Assembly: GCA_030653545.1 (NCBI GenBank)
Contig: JAURZE010000004.1
Coordinates: 1-45,946 of the forward strand
Direction: 5' to 3'
Source: Nitrospira sp.
Lineage (GTDB): Bacteria; Nitrospirota; Nitrospiria; Nitrospirales; Nitrospiraceae
Length of the DNA stretch: 45,946 nucleotides
Positions 39,852 through 45,946 of the stretch are shown here, in pieces. A model generated the notes under the pieces. It had not been told where the DNA came from. It did not search any database and saw nothing but the letters and a program-made list of their open reading frames with translations. The translations under genes were made by a program, and so were the position numbers. Every line of letters starts with the position of its first letter. Position 1 is the first letter of the stretch.

Positions 39852-40070
39852 ATGAATGCGGAGCAACTCAAAGGGAAATGGATGCAGTTTAAGGGGGAAT
39901 TGAAGCAGCAGTATGGCAAGTTTACCGATGATGACTTGACGCAGATTGAGGGCAATTACGATAAGTTCGTCGGTAAAGTGCAGGAACGGTACGGCGATAA
40001 GAAGGATGAGCTTATGAAGTGGGCGGAGCAATGGCATCAGAAAGCCATTCAGAAAATCGCCGGGAAATAG
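39852..40070 (+). CDS. CsbD-family stress protein, copy 2
   Basis: A 72-residue protein from ATG 39852, behind ACAAGGAGGAG. MNAEQLKGKWMQFKGELKQQ and FTDDDLTQIEGNYDKFVGKV differ from copy 1 at only a few positions; only the last ten residues differ strongly. Its second gene (40148) has a related signal peptide but a different mature part than in copy 1's module. A class II promoter precedes it. Stress-related by family; mechanism unknown. Confidence 0.88.
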   Translation: MNAEQLKGKWMQFKGELKQQYGKFTDDDLTQIEGNYDKFVGKVQERYGDKKDELMKWAEQWHQKAIQKIAGK

Positions 40071-40147
40071 GCCTGGTATCTGGTATATGGGTACGCTCTG
40101 ACAGCCAGCGAAAACGATACTTTCACGTTATAGTTAAGGAGAACATC

Positions 40148-40843
40148 ATGACCACACGTTACGTACTGTCACTTTGTACTGCTCTCGTTGTCGGCGGGGC
40201 GTTTGTTTCTGTATCGGCGCATGCGCTTGGGGATGCCGATCAGAGTGCTCCAACTACGGTGAAGAGCGATCAGAGTATCCGGTTGATTCGGGAGAACGCA
40301 TTTTTCGATCGCCACATCGATAAGGCGGTAAAACATGCCGCGGTGGCGGAAGCCGCCGGGAGCCAGAAGAAGGGACCTGAATTGATTCGTCATACCCAAT
40401 TGTCGTTGGATCAGGCCCGGGAAGCCCAGCGCGCAGGGAACGTGCCGGGTCTGAATGAAGGAATCGTGGCGTTGAGAGAGACTTTGAACTTGCCACAAGG
40501 CACTTCGTTGGAGGACGCGACGGCTTCGGTGCGGGATGCCCGGATCAAATTGGCGCAGGCCGGCGGGATTCGGACTGTCGATAACCGGATGGCGGGTTCG
40601 TTGCCAGCTGGTATGAATGCACAATACGGCAGGGGAACGAGAACGGTAAAGGGCGAGTTGATCGGGGACGAAGTATCTTCAAGAAAAGAGGGTGGCAACC
40701 ACTACTTCTTGAGAGATCAAGCCGGGATGGATCTGCCGATTACATTGACGGAGGCCATGGGCCGGCATATGCGCGCGGGGGACAAGGTTGAGGCGCAGAT
40801 TGACGCCGATGGTCTCGTCCTGGCCATTGCCAAGGAGCAGTAG
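40148..40843 (+). CDS. SmbP-like helical protein with C-terminal OB-like domain
   Basis: A 231-residue product from ATG 40148, behind AAGGAG. The signal peptide resembles that of the BON gene at 36958. Residues 40-135 are helical and SmbP-like (HIDKAVKHAAVAEAAGSQKK, LIRHTQLSLDQAREAQRAGN), though poorer in His than the small metal-binding protein of Nitrosomonas. Residues 160-231 form an OB-like unit (VKGELIGDEVSSRKEGGNHY to DKVEAQIDADGLVLAI), related to the units at 16875 and 30937. Possibly metal storage in the periplasm; inferred. Confidence 0.62.
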   Translation: MTTRYVLSLCTALVVGGAFVSVSAHALGDADQSAPTTVKSDQSIRLIRENAFFDRHIDKAVKHAAVAEAAGSQKKGPELIRHTQLSLDQAREAQRAGNVPGLNEGIVALRETLNLPQGTSLEDATASVRDARIKLAQAGGIRTVDNRMAGSLPAGMNAQYGRGTRTVKGELIGDEVSSRKEGGNHYFLRDQAGMDLPITLTEAMGRHMRAGDKVEAQIDADGLVLAIAKEQ

Positions 40844-40865
40844 CCGAATTCGTGAGCGCAGAGCG

Positions 40866-40903
40866 ATGGGGGTGAGCGAGGCGATGGTCTGGCTCACCCC
40901 CAT
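40866..40903 (+). terminator. Terminator-like hairpin after the SmbP-like gene
   Basis: ATGGGGGTGAGC (40866-40877) pairs perfectly with GCTCACCCCCAT (40892-40903), 12 bp, 14-base loop, 22 bases after the stop. The tail is T-poor (TGCGTTG). Confidence 0.55.
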
Positions 40904-40968
40904 TGCGTTGTCGAGAGTGTGGGTGACCGGTTTGTGAACCATTCTGTTTTCTTGGGAACGGGCTGAAT

Positions 40969-42252
40969 ATGAAGCGGAGATGGCAACTCATTGCGGTGTG
41001 GGCGGTTCTAATGATCGGCCTCTGTCCTTTTACCACGTTTGCGGAAAATGAAAAGACCGGTGAAGCGGGCAAGGCCTATCGGACCACGCTGTTTGGAGAA
41101 GAGATCTACGTTCCTCCACGCGACCGCCACAGTGTGACGGCGGCGAACTTTGGCCTTCAGTGGACTCCCAACGGACCGAGTCAGTTGGAAGCGCTCCCGT
41201 TCGGCGCCTTGTACGTGTGGAGAAATTGGGATGCGGACAACACTAGGCTTCGGGGGACCTTTTCGGGAGTGGTTAATGATGTGGACTACACCATCGGCTT
41301 GCGCTCGCTTCCCAACTGGTCGCTGGTCTTTACCCTCGATAATTTCATCGCTCCCCTGGGTCGCTCGGAGTATGTCGAGGGACAGCGCATCAAAGCCTCG
41401 GAGTTAGAGTGGAACTATATCTTCGCCGGTTTCGGCGTCGGCTATCGATTTCCTTCAGTTCCCTTCGCGCAAGACAGTGCCATCAATGTGACGCTGACCT
41501 ATGAGCCGGGGTTTCGCTGGTTTCGGGGCACTAAGAACACTGCTGTCGGATACGGGGTTCCTAAGGATACGTATGAAGGCCGGGTTCACGGTCACATCCG
41601 GTGGGATGCGTTGATCCGTAATCTCATGGAGCTCCCGCATCGAGGATTTGCGGTGGGCGGAGATGTCATCTATGGACACCGAGCCCGGTGGGATGCCTGG
41701 GGCGGGGCGCCATTTGCCACGCCGGATTTCAAGAAAGAGCGAACCTATCTCTCAACCACCGCCTATGCCTTGATTGCGAGCGGCCTTCCTGCGATCGACA
41801 GCGACAAACATCGGCTGATTACCAGCCTATACGGCGGGATTGGAGCCCACCTTGACCGGTTCAGTGCATTTCGTTTGCCGGGGCGCCCGACCGGGTTTGA
41901 ATGGGAAGCGCTTTCTCTTCCCACATTGCCGGGCGTTGCGTTCAATGAACTATTTCCTCAGCGCTATGCCATTGCGAGCGTGACGTATCGGTATGAGGCG
42001 CTGTTCTTTCTGTACCCCTATGTCACGGCTACCTATGGGCTCGTGGACCGTCCCCGGTTTACCCCGCAGGGCATTCGCAATACCACCGACTCGATGCCGG
42101 CTCTCGGGGGAGGGCTGGTGTCCGGAGCGCCGTGGAAATCTCAGGTCGAACTCAACTATAGCTACAACTTCGGCATGTATCGCGATGCGGGGGGGGCTCC
42201 CCCAAGCAAAGGCGGCCATGGAGCCTTTCTCTTGTGGTCGAAGGAGTTGTGA
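40969..42252 (+). CDS. Outer-membrane beta-barrel protein of unknown function
   Basis: A 427-residue protein from ATG 40969, with a signal peptide cleaved near TTFAENE. The mature sequence has amphipathic beta strands (TAANFGLQWTPN, YTIGLRSLPNWSLVFTLDNF, FAGFGVGYRFPS) and ends in LLWSKEL, without the usual C-terminal Phe. It resembles DUF-type surface barrels but no specific family. Expected in the outer membrane. It is flanked by hairpins at 40866 and about 42422. Confidence 0.65.
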   Translation: MKRRWQLIAVWAVLMIGLCPFTTFAENEKTGEAGKAYRTTLFGEEIYVPPRDRHSVTAANFGLQWTPNGPSQLEALPFGALYVWRNWDADNTRLRGTFSGVVNDVDYTIGLRSLPNWSLVFTLDNFIAPLGRSEYVEGQRIKASELEWNYIFAGFGVGYRFPSVPFAQDSAINVTLTYEPGFRWFRGTKNTAVGYGVPKDTYEGRVHGHIRWDALIRNLMELPHRGFAVGGDVIYGHRARWDAWGGAPFATPDFKKERTYLSTTAYALIASGLPAIDSDKHRLITSLYGGIGAHLDRFSAFRLPGRPTGFEWEALSLPTLPGVAFNELFPQRYAIASVTYRYEALFFLYPYVTATYGLVDRPRFTPQGIRNTTDSMPALGGGLVSGAPWKSQVELNYSYNFGMYRDAGGAPPSKGGHGAFLLWSKEL

Positions 42253-42460
42253 ACTGACTGGCAAGGACTCAGTGAGCAGTTTGTGAAGCCATTCCTGTCG
42301 AGATTTCAGGCGGGCATACACCGCTTGTGGCCGACCCCGGCAATCCTTCATCTCTCCGGCCTTAGATGAAGTATCTGTCCGGTAGCCTGCCGTGTATTCG
42401 AAGTGAAGCGCGAGCGGTCGTGGGGGCACTGTCCCCCCTACTATTCTAAATCTTCATGCG

Positions 42461-42503
42461 TGAGCAATTGTGATCAGACCGCTGCCGGGCTTCTCTCCAT
42501 ACT
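42461..42503 (+). promoter_or_regulatory. Class II Crp/Fnr-type promoter of the cytochrome gene
   Basis: TGAGCAATTGTGATCA (42461-42476) and CATACT (42498-42503) at the standard offset. Start near 42510. A GGGGG/CCCCC hairpin (about 42422-42438) precedes it. Confidence 0.75.
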
Positions 42504-42526
42504 TCTGACGCACGGAGGGCGATCCA

Positions 42527-42574
42527 ATGCAGGCTAGACTCAAGCGACGCTTCATTCACAGCGTCATCACCTGA
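42527..42574 (+). CDS. Possible 15-codon leader peptide
   Basis: ATG 42527, behind GGAGGGCG, opens a 15-codon frame (MQARLKRRFIHSVIT) ending at TGA 42572-42574, between the class II start and the cytochrome ATG 42592. The strong ribosome-binding site in a short leader suggests translation or an attenuation role, but it may be chance. Confidence 0.35.
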   Translation: MQARLKRRFIHSVIT

Positions 42575-42591
42575 ATAAAAAAGAGAACATC

Positions 42592-44004
42592 ATGAAGACA
42601 CACAAATGGATCATGTCCGGTCTGGTTCTGCTTGTCGGCTCCCTGCTGGTCGTGGGCGCCGGGAGCGCTTCTGGCCAAGCCACGGAAAAGCCGCCGAAGG
42701 GAACCAGCTATGCACCCGTTGATCTGAAGGAGGACTTTGCGGCCGTCATGGCTCGGATGAAAGCCGCCAAACCTGCGGTCGTGAAGCGGCAGATGGATTT
42801 GCTTCACCAGCGGTACGACCTCGCGAACCGTCCTGCTAAAGATGTCACGATGTCCGGTGGTAAGCCTATTCAAGAAGGCATCCGAGTCACACTTCCGCAA
42901 GGGATGACCTGGGACAAGCTTCAGGTCATGAGCCCTGAAGAAGTACGCGAGAAGAATGCGTTTCCGGCCGGATTTTTTCCGCTTCCTCATCCCAACCACC
43001 CTGAAGGAGGGATGCTGTTTCCCCAGTTCCACATTGAAGAAATTCAGAAGCAGGAGGGCCGCGATCTCACTCGATTTGACCTGGAATTCGATCTGCCTGC
43101 TCATTTTGTCCCTGAGTTTCCGGCACCCATCTATCTGACGACCAGACCCGATCTCGGCGATGTGACCCAGGGAAAATTGGTGACGATCGACAACTACTAT
43201 GAACTCTTCAACGGGATGCTGAACCCGAAACAGCTGGAGGGGGTGCGGTTGTTAGTCACGCCGTTCCCGCAGCAGCAATTCAACCAGACGGAAGATCGTC
43301 GGACAGTGCGTCCGAGCCGGGGGGTGGCCTGCTTCGACTGTCACGCCAACGGTCACACGAATGCCAGTACGCATCTAGCCGGAGATGTGCGCCCGCAGGA
43401 GTTCCGTCACAGGATTGATACTCCGACGTTGCGCGGCGTGCACATCCAACGACTGTTCGGCTCCCAGCGGGCGCTGAAGACGGTGGAGGATTTTACGGAG
43501 TTTGAGCAGCGCGCGGCCTATTTCGACGGCGATCCGGTGATCGCGACAAAAAAAGGGGTCAACATTCTCGAGCGGGGCAGCCAAGTGCATTTCATGGCGG
43601 AGTTCCAGGAACTCCTGGACTTCCCTCCGGCGCCTAAGCTGGGCATAGACGGCAAGTTGAACCCCCACAAGGCCACGGAGTCCGAGAAGCGCGGGCAGGG
43701 TCTGTTCTTCGGCAAAGCGTCCTGCGCCGGTTGCCATCAGGCGCCCTATTACACGGACAACTCCATGCACAACCTGAAGGTGGAGCGCTTTTATAAGCCT
43801 CGGATGATCAATGGGCGCATGGCGAGCGCCGATGGCCCCATCAAGACGTTTCCCCTGCGCGGCATCAAGGATTCGCCTCCGTACTTGCACGATGGACGGC
43901 TGCTGACACTCGAGGATACCGTGGAGTTCTTCAATATTGTGTTGGGAACTTCATTGACCGCTGAAGAGAAGCAGGACCTGGTGGCCTTCCTGCGCGTCCT
44001 TTAA
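42592..44004 (+). CDS. Di-haem cytochrome c (MauG/CCP-related)
   Basis: A 470-residue protein from ATG 42592, behind AAAGAGA. A signal peptide (to about SASGQATE) leads into the periplasm. Two haem sites are seen: CFDCH near residue 247 and CAGCH near 378; the second is followed by YYTDNSMHNLKVERFYKP and PPYLHDGRLLTLEDTVEFFN, the typical end of the MauG/bacterial cytochrome-c-peroxidase family. It may reduce peroxide or oxidise a partner. The N-terminal 240 residues are longer than in standard peroxidases and of unknown role. It has its own class II promoter. Confidence 0.85.
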   Translation: MKTHKWIMSGLVLLVGSLLVVGAGSASGQATEKPPKGTSYAPVDLKEDFAAVMARMKAAKPAVVKRQMDLLHQRYDLANRPAKDVTMSGGKPIQEGIRVTLPQGMTWDKLQVMSPEEVREKNAFPAGFFPLPHPNHPEGGMLFPQFHIEEIQKQEGRDLTRFDLEFDLPAHFVPEFPAPIYLTTRPDLGDVTQGKLVTIDNYYELFNGMLNPKQLEGVRLLVTPFPQQQFNQTEDRRTVRPSRGVACFDCHANGHTNASTHLAGDVRPQEFRHRIDTPTLRGVHIQRLFGSQRALKTVEDFTEFEQRAAYFDGDPVIATKKGVNILERGSQVHFMAEFQELLDFPPAPKLGIDGKLNPHKATESEKRGQGLFFGKASCAGCHQAPYYTDNSMHNLKVERFYKPRMINGRMASADGPIKTFPLRGIKDSPPYLHDGRLLTLEDTVEFFNIVLGTSLTAEEKQDLVAFLRVL

Positions 44005-44154
44005 CGCGGGAAGGAAGAGCCAGCGATAGAGTCAGCCGGCGGAGGGGGAACAATACCGTGATGGCTGCTGAGTTCGCCAGCAATCACCGGCACGGGGGCG
44101 CCCTATCAAAACGGGAGCGTCCTACTCTCACGTGTCTCACGAAAGGAAGGCGTC

Positions 44155-44721
44155 GTGCAAACAACCAATGGTCCAACTGATATGAAGACGTTACGGGCGC
44201 GGGCACGACAAGGGAGTGAAGATAGAGTAATGGCCATATGCGACAAAGCGAAAGCCGAGCGCGTGATTAAGCTGCTGAATGAAGCCCTCGCGACAGAAAT
44301 CATCTGCGTTCTTCGGAATAAGCGGCATTACTTCATGGCTACACGAACCAGTTCCCCCGGCGTGAAGCGAGAGTTTCTTCAGCATGTCATTGACGAGCAG
44401 GCGCATGTGGACCAATTGGCTGAACGCATTGTCCATCTCGGGGGCGAGCCGGATCTGTCCTCCGAAGAGTTGCTGATCCGGAGCCACTCGGAATATGTCG
44501 AAGGTAACTCGTCGGCGGAGATGATCACGGAAGATCTGATTGCTGAGCGGATCGCGATCGCCAGCTATCGGACAATGATCGCCTCTGTCGGCTCCGATGA
44601 CCCCACGACTCGTACGGTGTTGGAGCAGATCCTTGCGCAAGAAGAAGAACATGTCGAGGCTCTATCCAGTCTCTTGGAGGCCGTAGGTTCTCGATCTACA
44701 TCTCAACGCCCGGGTCGCTGA
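44155..44721 (+). CDS. Ferritin-like di-iron protein, copy 2
   Basis: A 188-residue protein starting at GTG 44155, behind GAAAGGAAGG. It is paralogous to 24811: ALATEIICVLRNKRHYFMAT, HVIDEQAHVDQLAERI, DLIAERIAIASYRTMI and AQEEEHVEALSSLL hold the iron ligands. It has a basic C-terminal tail of its own. It lies 150 bases after the cytochrome gene and is followed by a tiny membrane-protein gene. Confidence 0.85.
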   Translation: MQTTNGPTDMKTLRARARQGSEDRVMAICDKAKAERVIKLLNEALATEIICVLRNKRHYFMATRTSSPGVKREFLQHVIDEQAHVDQLAERIVHLGGEPDLSSEELLIRSHSEYVEGNSSAEMITEDLIAERIAIASYRTMIASVGSDDPTTRTVLEQILAQEEEHVEALSSLLEAVGSRSTSQRPGR

Positions 44722-44744
44722 ACGGGCGGGAAAGAAGGTGCACC

Positions 44745-44828
44745 ATGGGAAAGGCATTTATTCTCTGGCTACTGGGAGTCCCATTCACCCTGCTCGTCGT
44801 GCTCTGGATCTTCGGTGTTTTTCGATAA
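44745..44828 (+). CDS. Tiny single-pass membrane protein (copy 2)
   Basis: A 27-residue frame from ATG 44745, behind AGAAGG: MGKAFILWLLGVPFTLLVVL plus WIFGVFR, one hydrophobic helix with LWLLGVP at the core. It is a relative of the frame at 27761 (LWVLGVP). Two similar tiny products make it likely that both are real. Function unknown. Confidence 0.7.
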   Translation: MGKAFILWLLGVPFTLLVVLWIFGVFR

Positions 44829-45018
44829 GCCGATTGATGGATGGTTTACGCAGGGCAGCGAGAGCTCGATCGCGACGTCGCGCTCGTGCGATTGCCGGAC
44901 TCGCCTTTTATGCGAGGGGTAGGGCGTCGGCCCGGCGCGATCGTTCCCGGGATGCTTTGCCATGTTGAGGGGGCGGACGCACAACTCGATACGAGTCCAT
45001 TTACAGGGAGGGATGACC

Positions 45019-45390
45019 ATGACTACTGCCGTCGCAATCCAGGACCCAGCCAAGGCGAAAGCCCATTTCGAAGCCAAGATGGCGTTCACCACCGGGCCTG
45101 TCGAACTCGAACGGATGATGAAGAAGCACGAGGTGACGATCGTGGACGTTAGGGCTGCTGAAGACTATGCCGAGGGGCATATTCCCGGAGCGATCAATCT
45201 TCCGAAGGATCAGTGGCAGACGTTGAAAGGCCTGCGTAAGGACAAGACGAATGTCCTGTATTGCTACTCGCTGGTTTGTCATCTCGCCGCGACGGCGGCG
45301 GTAGAGTTTGCCGGGAGCGGCTATCCGGTCATGGAGTTGGACGGTGGCTGGCGTTGGTGGAAGGACGATGACTTTCCTGTCGAACGATGA
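45019..45390 (+). CDS. Rhodanese-domain protein
   Basis: A 123-residue protein started at ATG 45019, with CAGGGAGGG just upstream. The rhodanese domain is seen as VTIVDVRAAEDYAEGHIPGA followed by the active-site loop YCYSLVCHLA, the first cysteine being the usual sulfurtransferase residue, and WRWWKDDDFPVER at the end. No signal peptide. Single-domain rhodaneses move sulfane sulfur in stress and cofactor pathways. Confidence 0.85.
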   Translation: MTTAVAIQDPAKAKAHFEAKMAFTTGPVELERMMKKHEVTIVDVRAAEDYAEGHIPGAINLPKDQWQTLKGLRKDKTNVLYCYSLVCHLAATAAVEFAGSGYPVMELDGGWRWWKDDDFPVER

Positions 45391-45432
45391 CCGGGGACAG
45401 GTTCCGATTGGTGGACCGCTGTGTTCTCACCT

Positions 45433-45464
45433 GGTTGAAAGAGCTCGTGATCCTGCTTTCAACC
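45433..45464 (+). terminator. Hairpin after the rhodanese gene
   Basis: GGTTGAAAG (45433-45441) pairs with CTTTCAACC (45456-45464), nine bp around a 14-base loop, about 40 bases after the stop codon. No T-tract. Confidence 0.45.
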
Positions 45465-45497
45465 GGGCATGTTCGTGCCGGATGAATTGGTTTCAAC

Positions 45498-45541
45498 TGA
45501 GCAATTGTGACCAGACGCCGGTCTGTCCAAACGTTTAGCCT
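45498..45541 (+). promoter_or_regulatory. Class II Crp/Fnr-type promoter of the PRC-barrel gene
   Basis: TGAGCAATTGTGACCA (45498-45513) equals the consensus. At the standard offset the hexamer is TTAGCC; TAGCCT lies one base further. Start near 45547, leader about 52 bases. Confidence 0.65.
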
Positions 45542-45598
45542 GGCATTCTACTCATAGTGTTCCTCAATCAGTGCCTTGCGCACAAAGGAGACCGAATT

Positions 45599-45946
45599 AT
45601 GAAAAAGATAGCTATCGTATTCATCGGGATGGGATTGGTGAGCCTCCCATTCGGCATGCCTGCTCATGCCGAAACGAAGCCGGACAGTCCTACGGCTGTG
45701 AGCGAGAGCGGGTCGCCGAAGCCTCGGGAAGCGACGAAGGCCGGCGAGACGGATATGACCAACACCAAAGGCGAGGCCGGGGGTATTCCCAGCAAGTATA
45801 CGATCATGCCGGTGGCCAGAGGGAAGAAGGTGGAAGTCAATAGTGAGATGATCGGCGACACGGTTAAGAATCCCAAAGGTGAGGAGCTGGGGAAGTTGGA
45901 ACAACTCATCATGGATTCGGAGACCAAGCGTATTGAGTACGCGATG
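45599..45946 (+). CDS. Secreted PRC-barrel protein (partial, runs off the window)
   Basis: From ATG 45599, behind AAGGAGACC, at least 116 residues are coded and no stop is reached. A signal peptide (MKKIAIVFIGMGLVSLPFGM, cleavage near AHAET) is followed by a Ser/Thr/Glu-rich linker. Residues 75-116 begin a PRC-barrel-like domain (VNSEMIGDTVKNPKGEELGK, LEQLIMDSETKRIEYAM). PRC barrels are small envelope or photosynthesis-linked beta domains. The rest lies outside the window. Confidence 0.78.
   Translation, partial: MKKIAIVFIGMGLVSLPFGMPAHAETKPDSPTAVSESGSPKPREATKAGETDMTNTKGEAGGIPSKYTIMPVARGKKVEVNSEMIGDTVKNPKGEELGKLEQLIMDSETKRIEYAM

Noticed and set aside
42273-42290. TGAGCAGTTTGTGAAG as a dyad site
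   Set aside because: Spacing of the halves is wrong and no gene starts nearby with a fitting -10.

Overview
The window looks like a stretch of a Nitrospira-type (Nitrospirota) chromosome. This is an inference from gene content: repeated small DUF3309, CsbD, BON and OB-like envelope proteins, a SmbP-like domain, KaiB/KaiC, several Crp/Fnr paralogues and moderately high GC. No rRNA or other marker gene is present to prove it. There is almost no core metabolism. The window is packed with small secreted, lipoprotein or membrane proteins and redox-defence enzymes.

Layout. 1-125 is the tail of an IS630-type transposase. 610-3200 holds small proteins around a divergent XRE-type regulator with an 11-bp triple repeat upstream. 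3376-8494 is a regulatory block: two Crp/Fnr paralogues, a NarL-type response regulator, a two-domain KaiC, a KaiB-like protein and a histidine kinase translationally coupled to it. 8485-12385 is a minus-strand group: DUF488, an FAD/NAD reductase, small proteins and a thiamine-diphosphate oxidase-like enzyme. 12921-18164 carries lipoproteins, an M48 peptidase, a glycine-zipper protein and an OB-repeat protein. 18331-21425 is a three-gene biosynthetic operon (chorismatase-like, methyltransferase, polysaccharide deacetylase). 21641-31854 mixes DUF3309 proteins, a BON-DUF1207 barrel, a superoxide dismutase, a ferritin-like protein, a DUF948/YtxH/DUF1328 cluster, a crystallin-like protein, MlaC and a lipase. 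31976-35563 has a CDGSH protein, a decayed crp fragment, a PAS-like/response-regulator pair and an RRM protein. 35714-45946 has a third Crp/Fnr paralogue, two csbD modules, a Cu/Zn SOD-like lipoprotein, a barrel protein, a di-haem cytochrome, a second ferritin-like protein, a rhodanese and a PRC-barrel protein cut by the window end.

The main discovery is a recurring promoter architecture. Sixteen sites match a 16-bp imperfect dyad (consensus TGAGCAATTGTGACCA, pattern TGnnC-N6-GnnCA). In fifteen of them a -10-like hexamer begins exactly 37 bases after the site's first base; in the last, a better hexamer lies one base further. This places the dyad centre at -41.5, the geometry of class II Crp/Fnr-activated promoters, and no -35 element is conserved. 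The sites precede genes for superoxide dismutase, a di-haem cytochrome, a thiamine-diphosphate enzyme, both csbD genes, OB, PRC and lipoprotein genes, zinc-ribbon proteins, a response regulator and the second crp gene itself. With three Crp/Fnr paralogues sharing one recognition helix in the same window, this suggests a local stress or redox regulon. Effector and binding are not shown by sequence alone.
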